The notes: generated by a model not told the origin, from the letters alone. Positions 49,605 to 58,714 are shown, numbered from the stretch's first letter. The stretch is DNA of 64,000 nucleotides from Campylobacterales bacterium (GCA_016938175.1 JAFGVE010000028.1:62001-126000), one strand, 5' to 3'. A program made the numbers and translations.

Positions 49605-52085
49605 ATGCGAAAAATTCCATTTACAGTATCAGCTAGAACAGCGAGATTAATTGGTAGAGAAAATATTGCTTCATCTAAAGGCGCTATTGTTGAGCTTGTA
49701 AAAAATTGTTATGATGCAGATAGTCCTATAGCAATAATATATTTTAAAAGAATAATTGAAACTGTTATTGAAAAAGAAGTTCAAGATGGAAAAGAAGTAG
49801 ACGTAGAAAAGAAAGTTGATAAGAGTGAATTGTTTATTATTGATGCTGGTGAAGGTATGACGGAGCAAATAATAAAAAAACATTGGATGACTATAGGAAC
49901 GAATAATAAAGAGTCAGATTTTTTTACAAAAAGTGGAAGAGTCAAAGCTGGAGCTAAAGGAATAGGAAGATTTGCATTAGATAAACTTGGTGATAAATGT
50001 GAAATGGTTACAAAGTTTAATACTAAAGTTCACAAAGACTTTGATGATGATGGGAAGGAAACAAATTTAAGAGCTTATCAGTGGGAAGTAGATTGGACTG
50101 ATTTTGAAGGAGATGGAAAAACTATTGATCAAGTCAAGGCTATTTTATTTGGTTCTGAAGATTTGGATTTAAAAGATTATATTTTAAGTGAAATAGATGA
50201 TGATAACATTAAAAATATTTTAGAAAAAGAGAAATTTGAAAATGGAACAATTTTTAAAATATCTAACTTAAGAGATAATTGGGAAGATCATTATGTTAAT
50301 GAAGTGTTTAAGGATTTAGAGGTATTAGTTCCCCCTAAAGAAAGTAATCCTTTTAAAATATCTTTATTTAGTAAAGAATATCCTGAAAAGTATGGAGAGG
50401 TACTAGGTTCAATTTGTGATGATTATGATTACAAGTTATCTGTCACAGCTAATGATAATCAATCTGTTTCAATAAAGATTTTTAGAAAAGAATATATTGT
50501 AGATACAATTCCTCCTAAATTTTTTATGAGAGATTTTTCTAAAGAATATCCATATAGAAAAGAAGACTTTGAAAAAGGTTATTGGGAAAGAGAAACAACT
50601 TTTAAAGAGCTTTTGGCAGGATATAATAAAAAAGATGAAGATAATACATTTTCAAAAATAGGAAATTTTCAGTTTGATTTTTATTTTATGAAAAAAACTT
50701 ATATGACAGAAGACTTGTCAAAATTTTATTATAAAAAGTTTGTCTCAAGGGATAGAAAAAACTGGTTAGATAAATTTGGAGGAATAAAATTATTTAGAGA
50801 TGATTTTAGAGTTAGACCTTATGGAGAGGTTGAAAATAGTGCCTTTGACTGGTTAGGACTAGGGATGAGACAAACAAAAAGTCCTGCTTCTATTGCTAAG
50901 AAAGAGGGAGGATGGAAAGTCAATCCTGAAAATGTAGCAGGAGCAATAAATATCACAAGAGTAGGTAATGTAGATTTTCAGGATAAATCTAGTAGAGAAG
51001 GACTTCAAGAAAATAAAACTTTTTTAATTTTTAGAAAATTGATTTTAAGTGTAATAGAGGTATTTGAAGAAGATAGAGCAAAAATAGCAAGTGAAATGAA
51101 ATTGTTCTATGAAGAGATTGACGATAATTCAAAAGGGAAAAAATATGTAGATGATCTTGCTAAAAAAATTTTAGAGAAAGAAAGAACAAAGAAAAATGAA
51201 GAATTAGAGAAGAATAGTTCTTCCGAAAATCATGAAAAAGAAGATCCTGATAAAATCTTATTATCTAAAAGATTAGAAGATAAAAATGAAGAGATAGAAA
51301 ATTTAAAAGAGGAGCAAAAACTATTAAGAGGAATGGCGAGTAGTGGAATTGTTGTTGCTTCTTTTAGTCATGACTTAAGTAAAATATCTCAAAATTTAAA
51401 TTCTCGTGTTGATAAATTAAAAAAAATACTTGATAATTATATTAGTGAAGATGATTTACTAGATTTAGAAGATAGAAAAAATCCTTTCTATATTTTAGAA
51501 AGAATAAAAAAACAAGATGTAAAACTACAAAATTGGCTACATTTTTCATTAGGTGTAGCAAGAAAAGATAAAAGAAAAACAAAAACCTTAAAGTTTAAAA
51601 GTTATTTTAGTTTATTAAAAGATGATTGGGAAACTATTTTCAATAATAGAGGAATAGTCTTTAATATTGAAGAGGTAGGAAACTTATCAATGAGAGTATA
51701 TGAAATAGATATTGATAGTATTTTTAATAATTTAATAATTAATACTATAAATGCATTTATTGAATCTAAAAATGATATTGATAGAATCATCAAAGTAAAA
51801 GTTTATGATAATAAAAATGAATTATTTATTGATTATATTGATAATGGACCTGGATTATCGGAAGATATATTAAATCATGAAAAAATATTTGAACCCATGT
51901 TTACTACAAATCTAAATAAGCATACTGGTGAAGAAGAAGGAACGGGTTTAGGTATGTGGATAATTAAATCAATAGTCGAAGATAATGATGGTGATGTAAA
52001 GTTAATTTATCCACAAGATGGAGGATTTGGATTAAGAGTTATTTTTCCAAAAAAATATGAGGGAACAAAGGAAATAAATGTTTAG
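49605..52085 (+). CDS. Double-GHKL sensor kinase-like ATPase
   Basis: This ~826-residue protein has two ATP-binding GHKL modules. The N-terminal one is Hsp90/MutL-like: IVELVKNCYDAD (E30, N34), FIIDAGEGM (D80xGxG) and AGAKGIGRFALDKLG (~115-129). A coiled region with acidic/basic repeats (~510-580) leads to an H-box-like FSHDLSKI (His589) and a C-terminal histidine-kinase ATPase: NNLIINTINAF (N708), DYIDNGPGL (D746) and GTGLGMWI (779). No membrane segment is seen. ATG 49605 follows ACAGG. It overlaps the receiver gene by 8 bp. It probably senses an intracellular cue and phosphorylates that protein. Confidence 0.82.
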   Translation: MRKIPFTVSARTARLIGRENIASSKGAIVELVKNCYDADSPIAIIYFKRIIETVIEKEVQDGKEVDVEKKVDKSELFIIDAGEGMTEQIIKKHWMTIGTNNKESDFFTKSGRVKAGAKGIGRFALDKLGDKCEMVTKFNTKVHKDFDDDGKETNLRAYQWEVDWTDFEGDGKTIDQVKAILFGSEDLDLKDYILSEIDDDNIKNILEKEKFENGTIFKISNLRDNWEDHYVNEVFKDLEVLVPPKESNPFKISLFSKEYPEKYGEVLGSICDDYDYKLSVTANDNQSVSIKIFRKEYIVDTIPPKFFMRDFSKEYPYRKEDFEKGYWERETTFKELLAGYNKKDEDNTFSKIGNFQFDFYFMKKTYMTEDLSKFYYKKFVSRDRKNWLDKFGGIKLFRDDFRVRPYGEVENSAFDWLGLGMRQTKSPASIAKKEGGWKVNPENVAGAINITRVGNVDFQDKSSREGLQENKTFLIFRKLILSVIEVFEEDRAKIASEMKLFYEEIDDNSKGKKYVDDLAKKILEKERTKKNEELEKNSSSENHEKEDPDKILLSKRLEDKNEEIENLKEEQKLLRGMASSGIVVASFSHDLSKISQNLNSRVDKLKKILDNYISEDDLLDLEDRKNPFYILERIKKQDVKLQNWLHFSLGVARKDKRKTKTLKFKSYFSLLKDDWETIFNNRGIVFNIEEVGNLSMRVYEIDIDSIFNNLIINTINAFIESKNDIDRIIKVKVYDNKNELFIDYIDNGPGLSEDILNHEKIFEPMFTTNLNKHTGEEEGTGLGMWIIKSIVEDNDGDVKLIYPQDGGFGLRVIFPKKYEGTKEINV

Positions 52086-52746
52086 AATAATATATATAGA
52101 TGAATATCAAGATGATATTGATGATTTTTTAGATTATATTGAAGACAAAGATAGTGAAGGTATTTTTAAGGTTATCCCATTATTTCCAATGAGTTCTCTT
52201 GATGAAACAATTGAAAAAATATTTGAGAATAAACCTGATGCAATTGTTTCAGATTATAAACTAAATGAATATAAAACAGATATAGAATATAATGTCCCTT
52301 ACAATGGAGTGGGACTACTTGAAAAGGTCTTAGAGACAAAGAAAGACTTTCCTTGTTTTGTTATGACCTCATATGATGATGAAGCAATAAAATCAAGTCA
52401 AGATGTAAATGTAGTTTATATAAAAGATATCTTACATGGGAGTGAGGATAATACAAGTGCAAAAGCAAATTTTGTAGATATAATCCAAAATCAAATTATT
52501 CATTACAAAAAAAGAATTAAAGATGCAGAGAGTGAATTAGATACATTGATTTCAAAATCAGAACTAGAACCTTTAGATTCTTTTGAAGAGGAACGAATAT
52601 TAGATTTAGAACGTCTGATTGAAGAGTCAACTGATAGAAAATGTAAAATTCCTAAACAGTTAAAAGAACTACCAAATTTGAATAAAATTCATAAAATGAT
52701 TGATAATACCGATGAACTCATTAAAGAATTGAAAAAAGAGAGCTAA
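52078..52746 (+). CDS. Response-regulator receiver with helical tail
   Basis: This 222-residue protein has a receiver domain with all key residues: acidic pair D8/E9 (IYIDEY), phosphoacceptor D59 (IVSDYKL), T97/S98 (VMTSYD) and K116 (YIKDIL). The C-terminal ~90 residues are charged helices, not a DNA-binding domain, so output should be through protein contacts, perhaps with the HNH nuclease or the methylase. It overlaps the kinase gene by 8 bp and precedes the HNH gene by 4 bp. Confidence 0.82.
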   Translation: MFRIIYIDEYQDDIDDFLDYIEDKDSEGIFKVIPLFPMSSLDETIEKIFENKPDAIVSDYKLNEYKTDIEYNVPYNGVGLLEKVLETKKDFPCFVMTSYDDEAIKSSQDVNVVYIKDILHGSEDNTSAKANFVDIIQNQIIHYKKRIKDAESELDTLISKSELEPLDSFEEERILDLERLIEESTDRKCKIPKQLKELPNLNKIHKMIDNTDELIKELKKES

Positions 52747-52750
52747 AAGT

Positions 52751-53308
52751 ATGTATAGTGTTCATAAAAAAAAGCCGATACGTACTTGTAAAAAATCTTT
52801 AGAAAGATATACTTCTTATAGATCATATATTAAAGAAGATTTTCACCATAGTTGTGGTTATTGCGGTGATTCAGATGAGTTTTATGGACATTATCATATT
52901 GATCATTTTAAGCCACAAGGAGATGCTCGTTTTGTTCATTTAAAAACTGAATATAGTAATTTAGTTTATTCATGCCCTTTTTGTAATTTATCAAAATCTG
53001 ATACATGGTTAGATCAAGATGAATTTATTGACCCTTGTTGTGCTACATACGACAGTCATTTAAAAAGAAATGACAAAGGTAAAATTGAACCGATAACAAA
53101 AAATGGAAAAAATATGTATAAACATATGAAATTATATTTATTAAGACATGAACTAATATGGGTAATTGAGAAAATTCTTGTTCAACAAGAAGAATTACTA
53201 AAATTAAGAGATACACTAGAAGAAGATAGTGATAAGTTAAAAGTAGCAGATGCTTTTATAGAGTTACAAAATACTATTAAAAGCTATACTAGATTGTATA
53301 TGGAATAA
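52751..53308 (+). CDS. HNH endonuclease
   Basis: This 185-residue protein has an HNH nuclease with zinc knuckles: C35-x2-C38 (CGYC), HIDHF (H49, D51-H52), SNLVYS (N70) and CPFCN (C75-x2-C78-N79). The C-terminal half is helical. The gene stands between receiver and methylase genes with 4- and 2-bp gaps, so the four are one operon. It likely is the DNA-cutting effector. Confidence 0.87.
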   Translation: MYSVHKKKPIRTCKKSLERYTSYRSYIKEDFHHSCGYCGDSDEFYGHYHIDHFKPQGDARFVHLKTEYSNLVYSCPFCNLSKSDTWLDQDEFIDPCCATYDSHLKRNDKGKIEPITKNGKNMYKHMKLYLLRHELIWVIEKILVQQEELLKLRDTLEEDSDKLKVADAFIELQNTIKSYTRLYME

Positions 53309-53310
53309 TA

Positions 53311-55161
53311 TTGAACCAATCTATATACAATTATTTAAAAAATTATGACAACAATATACTGTCAATCAATAGACTTTTAGTATCTACCTTTACAAAAATA
53401 AAAAATATTGAAGTTAAGAATAATATAAATTTAAAAAAACTAATTATTTCAGAAGATAAAGATGTTGAATACGAAAAACTTCAAGAGTTTATTAATTTAA
53501 TAAATAAAATTGATAAAAAATTTTGTTTTGAAGAACTTCTTGAACTTTTTGAGTTTGTTATTTCTCCTTCTGATAAACTTGTAAATGGTGCGATTTATAC
53601 CCCAGAAAATATTAGAAAATATATAACTAAACAATCATTTAACGAACTATCCAATAAATCTATTAGTGAGATTAAGATAGCTGATATTGCTTGTGGATGT
53701 GGAGGATTTTTAATAGATGCTAGTCTTGAACTCAGAAAAAAAACAAATAAATCTTTTAAACAGATTTTTCAAGAAAATATTTTTGGCCTTGATATTCAAA
53801 AATATAGTATTGAAAGAACAGAAATATTACTTTCTCTATTGGCGATTATTTATGGTGAAGATGAAATACAATTTAATTTTAATTTATATGCTGCTGATTC
53901 ATTAGAGTTTGAATGGAAAGAAGAAGATGAACAAATTAAAAAGAATGGTGGTTTTGACTTAATATTAGGTAATCCTCCTTATGTTTGTTCAAGAAATATG
54001 GATAATAAAACAAAAGAACTTATGAAAAAATGGAGTACAAGTAAAACAGGACACCCTGATTTATATATTCCATTTTTTGAAATTGGTCATAAATTATTGA
54101 CAAATAATGGTGTCTTAGGCTTTATAACTGTAAATACATTTATGAATAGTGTAAATGGCCGAGCAATTAGAGAATACTTTAGTGAGGAAAAAGTACTCTT
54201 AAAAATAATAGATTTTAAAGATGAACAGATATTTAAATCAAGAATGACATATACTTGTATATGTTTATTGGAAAAGAAGGTGTCAGATTTTGTGTATTAT
54301 ACTAGTACTAAGGAAGAAAATTTACAAGATGTTTCAAGGCTTGAATTTAACAAGGATAGTTATGAAAGTTTAGATACTCAAAAGGGGTGGAGTTTAAAGA
54401 ATAGTCAGTTAGTAACAAAATTAGAATCTATTGGAAGACCATTCGGAAAAATATATAACACTAAAAGTGGTATAGCAACATTGAAAAATCATGTCTATAT
54501 TTTTAAATCAATCAAAGAAGATAAAAAACATTTTTATATGCAAGATGGAACAGCTATAGAAAAAGATGTATGTAAAGAAATTATAAATTCAAATAACTTA
54601 AATAGATATGATGATATTGAGAACTTGAAAGAAAAAATTATTTTTCCTTACACCCACAATAAATATAATCAAGCAGTTATTATTGAAGAAGAAACATTTT
54701 CATTGAAATTTCCTAAGACATATTCCTATTTACTTACAAAAAAAGAATTACTAGCGACTAGAGACAAGGGAAATGGAAAATATCCTGTTTGGTATGCATT
54801 TGGTAGAACACAATCACTAGATAAGATTAAGCACAAATTATTTTTTCCACAGCTTGTTAAAAAAGGTTTTAAAGCTGTATTGAACAGTGATGAGAACTTG
54901 TACTTTTATAATGGGATGGCAGCATATTCAGAAAATAAAAGAAACTTACGCATACTTCAAAAGCTTATAGTTTCAAGTGTGGTATGGAGTTATATAGAAA
55001 ATAAATGTAAACATTATGCATCAGGATACTTTGGATTAGGCAAAAATTATCTAAAAGACTTTGGAATATATGATTTTACGGAAAAAGAAGTGAAATTTTT
55101 ACTTGATAAAGTAGATGATATAAAACTTGATAATTTTATTACATCCAAATATACTACTTAG
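53311..55161 (+). CDS. N6-adenine DNA methyltransferase (Eco57I-like)
   Basis: This 616-residue protein has SAM motif I IADIACGCGGFLIDA (D125) and motif IV GNPPYV (N221-P-P-Y224) of amino-methylating γ-type enzymes; the TPENIRKY region before it is also typical. The second half is like a target-recognition domain (NRYDDIENLKEKIIFPY, PQLVKKGFKAVL, ASGYFGLGKNYLKD). No PD-(D/E)xK domain is apparent, so cleavage would rely on the HNH protein. It starts at TTG 53311 two bases after the HNH stop. Very AT-rich. Confidence 0.88.
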   Translation: MNQSIYNYLKNYDNNILSINRLLVSTFTKIKNIEVKNNINLKKLIISEDKDVEYEKLQEFINLINKIDKKFCFEELLELFEFVISPSDKLVNGAIYTPENIRKYITKQSFNELSNKSISEIKIADIACGCGGFLIDASLELRKKTNKSFKQIFQENIFGLDIQKYSIERTEILLSLLAIIYGEDEIQFNFNLYAADSLEFEWKEEDEQIKKNGGFDLILGNPPYVCSRNMDNKTKELMKKWSTSKTGHPDLYIPFFEIGHKLLTNNGVLGFITVNTFMNSVNGRAIREYFSEEKVLLKIIDFKDEQIFKSRMTYTCICLLEKKVSDFVYYTSTKEENLQDVSRLEFNKDSYESLDTQKGWSLKNSQLVTKLESIGRPFGKIYNTKSGIATLKNHVYIFKSIKEDKKHFYMQDGTAIEKDVCKEIINSNNLNRYDDIENLKEKIIFPYTHNKYNQAVIIEEETFSLKFPKTYSYLLTKKELLATRDKGNGKYPVWYAFGRTQSLDKIKHKLFFPQLVKKGFKAVLNSDENLYFYNGMAAYSENKRNLRILQKLIVSSVVWSYIENKCKHYASGYFGLGKNYLKDFGIYDFTEKEVKFLLDKVDDIKLDNFITSKYTT

Positions 55162-55230
55162 TAATGTATTTAGAATATTTTGTCAATAAAACTATTACAA
55201 TTTTAAAAATTATACTCATCAAGGAACACA

Positions 55231-55653
55231 ATGAGTTTTATAGCAACCATCACAGTTTTAACTTTAATTATTATGGCATTATTCCATTTTTACTGGGCAT
55301 TTGGTGGTAAAGTTGGTTTGGATAAAGCCTTACCAACTAAAGATGGAGTAAAACTGCTAAATCCAAGTAAGGCTTTGACATTTTTTGTTGGTTTTGTTTT
55401 AATTGTCTTTGCATACATCGCTTATGGTTTAGGGTTTTATGATTTTACAGTTTATGCAAACAGAAGTTTTTATGTGTACTCTGGAGTATTTTTATCAGCC
55501 ATTTTTACACTAAGAGCCATAGGCGAGTTCAATGCCGTTGGCTTTTTTAAAAAGGTAAAAGATACAGAGTTTGCAATTTACGATACAAAGTACTTTTCAC
55601 CATTGTGTTTGCTCTTAGGTGTTGTATTTGCTCTATTGACATACAAGGTCTAA
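55231..55653 (+). CDS. DUF3995-type membrane protein
   Basis: This 140-residue protein has four predicted membrane helices (about 4-22, 48-68, 75-98 as a shorter pair and 118-138) and the FHFYWAFGG motif of the DUF3995 family. Function unknown. CAAGGAACAC precedes the ATG. It follows the methylase gene by 69 bp but is less AT-rich, so it is likely native. It ends 21 bp from a convergent gene. Confidence 0.8.
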   Translation: MSFIATITVLTLIIMALFHFYWAFGGKVGLDKALPTKDGVKLLNPSKALTFFVGFVLIVFAYIAYGLGFYDFTVYANRSFYVYSGVFLSAIFTLRAIGEFNAVGFFKKVKDTEFAIYDTKYFSPLCLLLGVVFALLTYKV

Positions 55654-55673
55654 CAAAATACAGAGTTTAACAC

Positions 55674-56195
55674 TTAGTTCGGTAAAGACTTTAAACCCTC
55701 AAGTGCAGAGTTTATCTGTGCAGAAGCTAGAGTTTTTGCATTTTCCTCTTCATTTGCAGACCACCAGTACTCTATTATCTCTTGTTCTATGGTACCTAGT
55801 AGTGTCATTGACAAGTTTGCAAAGACTTCGTAAGAACTTACGTTTTCTATGGGTACACCGTTTTGTTTTGCGAGTACTTCTATGAGTTCACGTATGGACT
55901 TTTCAACATCTGTAGGCTCTGGTAAGACCTCTCCCTCTAGTGGAGTTTGTATGACTCTTGCGTAGTCTATCCAGGTCTTTATCTCATCTTCGAGGTAGTT
56001 ATGCCCATAAACCTGATAACACAACAATTTTGTATGAGTATAGACTATCTCCTCATTTTCATCTAAGACATTTGTCATTTTTGCTTCGCCATTGTCAAGA
56101 TAGACTTCAACTCTTTCGTTTTCATGTAGTGTACATGCTATCTCAAAAGCGTTTCTTGCCTGTTTCAGTAGCTCTTTTTTCTCTTTTTCGTACAT
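55674..56195 (-). CDS. Hypothetical protein of the 57.4-kb minus operon
   Basis: I do not recognise this 173-residue acidic protein. It starts MYEKEKKELLKQARNAFEIACTLH and contains VEVYLDNGEAKMTNVLDENEEIVYTH and a helical end. It is the last gene of the minus-strand operon that starts with the NifX-like gene at 57435, so it should be produced under the σ54 site at 57486-57501. Confidence 0.7.
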   Translation of the reverse strand: MYEKEKKELLKQARNAFEIACTLHENERVEVYLDNGEAKMTNVLDENEEIVYTHTKLLCYQVYGHNYLEDEIKTWIDYARVIQTPLEGEVLPEPTDVEKSIRELIEVLAKQNGVPIENVSSYEVFANLSMTLLGTIEQEIIEYWWSANEEENAKTLASAQINSALEGLKSLPN

Positions 56196-56223
56196 TGTCT
56201 CTTCTCCATTGTTGATTTAAGTT

Positions 56224-56832
56224 TTAGTTCATGTAAGGTATGTCAAGTACAGCATCTCTGTCTTCTGCTTCATATTCATAGGTCTTTATTTTTGGTATTT
56301 TCGTTATTTCCTTTGTTAAAATAATTTTTTGCAAAGGGTGCAAGTTTAACGCCTCACTTCTAAGCAAAATAGTTGCTATAAAGTGGTTTGTGACTATTGG
56401 GTGCCACTCTTTATGCTCTTTCATTAAAGAGTTAGAAAAGGCTATAAGTTCTTCGACACTCATATCATCGAGTTTTGGTAGTTTTCTTACTACATTTCTC
56501 ACAAACTGTTTTGAGAAGTAAGGCTCACCAAGCTCTAGTAACTCAGATGCTGCGTTTATGTCAGCATAATTTTCACTGTAGCTGTATGCATACCTAAAGT
56601 GTTCACACACCCACTCGGTATATTTTGGGTAAGCATTTAAAACTTTTACCAAGTCTTGTAAGTCTTGGTCTATAAGCACCTGAAAGAGAGTAATGGCATT
56701 TTTGCTAATACGTCTCCAGTGTGGCTCACTTTGTTGAAAGTTGTCCTTTTCCAATATAGGACGATACTGGTCTATATCAGATATATTATCAATAAGTCTT
56801 GCCTTGTTTTTATGCTTGTTTTGCATAGGCAT
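56224..56832 (-). CDS. Hypothetical nif-operon protein, LHPLQK family member 2
   Basis: This 202-residue helical protein is related to the one at 48057 through NAITLFQVLIDQDLQDLVKVLNAYP and LNLHPLQKIILTKEITKI. It lacks the ~80-residue N-terminal part of that protein. The family is unknown; both members belong to σ54-controlled nif operons. It overlaps the gene before it by 23 bp. Confidence 0.75.
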   Translation of the reverse strand: MPMQNKHKNKARLIDNISDIDQYRPILEKDNFQQSEPHWRRISKNAITLFQVLIDQDLQDLVKVLNAYPKYTEWVCEHFRYAYSYSENYADINAASELLELGEPYFSKQFVRNVVRKLPKLDDMSVEELIAFSNSLMKEHKEWHPIVTNHFIATILLRSEALNLHPLQKIILTKEITKIPKIKTYEYEAEDRDAVLDIPYMN

Positions 56833-57055
56833 CTGCGTTGTTAAAATCCCAAAGATTCTTGTACATCAAGTCAAGACTTGAGAGTGTAGAGTCTATTAAC
56901 ATGAGATTTTTCATCTTTGGAAAATGTTTTCTTGGGTATTTGTTATACCACTGCTCCATCTCTACCTTTAACTGGTTTCTTTGTATGACTGTCTGGGCTA
57001 TCATTAGTTTTATCTCACTCATCTCAGGAGTGATGGTCTCTTCTCTTAACTGCAT
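56810..57055 (-). CDS. Small helical protein
   Basis: This 81-residue protein (MQLREETITPEMSEIKLM...) is a predicted helical hairpin with no known motif. ATG 57055 overlaps the end of the NifX-like gene by 10 bp; an earlier TTG is possible. It is coupled to both neighbours. Confidence 0.65.
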   Translation of the reverse strand: MQLREETITPEMSEIKLMIAQTVIQRNQLKVEMEQWYNKYPRKHFPKMKNLMLIDSTLSSLDLMYKNLWDFNNADAYAKQA

Positions 57056-57435
57056 CCGCAAGTGCAATTCTCTGTTGCAGTACCCGGGTCAAGATATTGT
57101 GTAGCGTTGAGTGCATCTACTTTTACGAACTTGTTGTTTTGAAACTCATTTACAATCTCAGCGAGTCCCATAGGCTCTTTACCTATGTAAAAAACGCTTA
57201 TACCACTTTTGTTTAGTTCCTTAAATGGTCCATCACCCATGAAAGAGTAAACCGCTTTTGTAGCACCTTTCTCTTTTAAAAATTTTGCAGTTTTTATTCC
57301 GTTACCGCTTCCGTCATTTTTTACAAAGCTAAATGATTTTTCTTTCTCTTCATAAAGAGCAAACATATCTACATTGCCAAAAAGTATGGATGATTTGATA
57401 TCGCTCCCTTGAGAGTCGATTGGTATTGCAATCAT
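57046..57435 (-). CDS. NifX/NafY-like cofactor-binding domain protein
   Basis: This 129-residue protein has the dinitrogenase iron-molybdenum cofactor fold (MIAIPIDSQGSDIKSSILFGNVDMFALYEE, KAVYSFMGDGPFKELNKSGI) and ends with a Cys motif CTCGCS that may bind metal. It is more distant than the NifX at 31402 and 59141. AAGGAGATAG precedes the ATG. First gene of a four-gene operon behind a σ54 site. Confidence 0.82.
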   Translation of the reverse strand: MIAIPIDSQGSDIKSSILFGNVDMFALYEEKEKSFSFVKNDGSGNGIKTAKFLKEKGATKAVYSFMGDGPFKELNKSGISVFYIGKEPMGLAEIVNEFQNNKFVKVDALNATQYLDPGTATENCTCGCS

Positions 57436-57485
57436 ATCTATCTCCTTGTCTTTTGAATTTCTCTAATGATTTTCAAACTTTAGAG

Positions 57486-57501
57486 TGCAACTTTAGTTCT
57501 A
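57486..57501 (-). promoter_or_regulatory. σ54-type promoter of the NifX-like operon (minus)
   Basis: Minus-strand TAGAACTAAAGTTGCA; G at 57499, GC at 57488-57487. It overlaps the plus-strand promoter at the TTCTAGAA palindrome. Confidence 0.75.
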
Positions 57502-57515
57502 GAATAAGAAATGCA
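57500..57515 (+). promoter_or_regulatory. σ54-type promoter of the Sel1-Nfu operon (plus)
   Basis: TAGAATAAGAAATGCA; G57502, GC 57513-57514. The -24 elements of the two opposed promoters share the palindrome TTCTAGAA (57497-57504). Confidence 0.75.
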
Positions 57516-57557
57516 TTTTTGCTTACATAAAGCATGAAGCATGGAAAAGGATAGAAC

Positions 57558-58283
57558 ATGGTAGTGACGTTTGACAGAGCTATAGAAGAGTTTGAAAAAA
57601 AGAATTACAATGAAGCGTATGTACTTTTTGAAGAGTCCGCTTCCTTCGATGCAAAATCCATGGTTAATTTGGCGATTATGCATATGAAAGGTCAGGGGTG
57701 TGAAAGAAGCAATAAACGTGCAAAAGAGTGGTTTTTAAAAGCTGCGGAGCATGACAATATACAAGCATTAAATGCGTTGGCGATTTTTTATGAAAAAGGC
57801 ATGGACGGGGAAGTTGATGCCGTAAAAGCACTTGAGTACTACAAAAGAGCCGCAGACTTAGGGAGTGTAGAGTCACAACTTAAAGCAGGTATGCTTTACA
57901 AAGAGCAGGGCAAAAATCTACAAGCAATGCGTTACCTTATAACTGCTGCACATAACAATAATGCTCAAGCGCAAGCAATAGTTACCTATGTTAGTAACGC
58001 TTCAGAAAATAATATGCTCAACAAAGAGTTTAGAGTTTTAGACGGTTTAGCACAAAAAGAGCTTATAGACACTCTCTTAGATACAAAAATACGTCCTACT
58101 TTAGCGGTAGACGGTGGTGGGATTGAACTACTCAACTACATTCCTGGTGAGAGACCACAGGTATGGATGAGTTATACAGGTTCTTGTTCGGGGTGTCATC
58201 TTGGTTTGACTTCAACAGCTGACATGCTCTTGGACAATTTTCAAACAATGATTGACAAAAATGTCATACTTTATTTAATGTAG
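57558..58283 (+). CDS. Sel1-repeat + Nfu fusion protein
   Basis: This 241-residue protein combines three or four Sel1-like TPR repeats (NYNEAYVLFEESASF, KRAKEWFLKAAEHDNIQALNALAIFYEKG, ALEYYKRAADLGSVESQLKAGMLYKEQG) with a C-terminal Nfu domain (LDTKIRPTLAVDGGGIELLN, TGSCSGCHLGLTST, CxxC). The Nfu part would carry an Fe-S cluster; the repeats would choose the client protein. Such a fusion is unusual. AAAAGGATAGAAC precedes the ATG. First gene of a six-gene operon. Confidence 0.85.
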   Translation: MVVTFDRAIEEFEKKNYNEAYVLFEESASFDAKSMVNLAIMHMKGQGCERSNKRAKEWFLKAAEHDNIQALNALAIFYEKGMDGEVDAVKALEYYKRAADLGSVESQLKAGMLYKEQGKNLQAMRYLITAAHNNNAQAQAIVTYVSNASENNMLNKEFRVLDGLAQKELIDTLLDTKIRPTLAVDGGGIELLNYIPGERPQVWMSYTGSCSGCHLGLTSTADMLLDNFQTMIDKNVILYLM

Positions 58284-58291
58284 GTGTAGAG

Positions 58292-58714
58292 ATGAACAGT
58301 AAAGAAGCAGTTGTTACAGAGATTAGAAAAACGGATATTGTGACATATATAGATGTTCAATGCGGTGATGAGACACTACGTTTAATTAGACAAAATGCCC
58401 CTATATGGCTAGCTGTTGGTGACAGTATATATTGTAAGTTTCAAGAAGTTTCTGTATGTGTCAGTAAAGAGTGTCAAGGAAAGGTCTCTATTGAAAATAA
58501 GATACCAGCAATATTGAAAAATGTCAGACAAAACAACTCCTTGTGTGAACTTACTTTTGAAAGTAGCATGGGAACTGTCATCTCACTTATAACACAAGAT
58601 GCGTATAACTTGCTGGGCTTAAAGATAGATTGTGAAGCGACAATGTTGTTACGCGGTGTTGATATAACAATTGAACCGCGACTTGACTTATCTAGAATAA
58701 AAGATGCAAGTTGA
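58292..58714 (+). CDS. Mop/TOBE-like protein
   Basis: This 140-residue protein appears to hold two diverged TOBE/Mop-like units; the second (ENKIPAILKNVRQNNSLCELTFESSMGTVISLITQDAYNLLGL) is clearest. Mop domains bind molybdate in molbindins and in Mo-dependent regulators, so it may store or route Mo for cofactor synthesis. It lies 8 bp after the Nfu fusion. Confidence 0.65.
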   Translation: MNSKEAVVTEIRKTDIVTYIDVQCGDETLRLIRQNAPIWLAVGDSIYCKFQEVSVCVSKECQGKVSIENKIPAILKNVRQNNSLCELTFESSMGTVISLITQDAYNLLGLKIDCEATMLLRGVDITIEPRLDLSRIKDAS

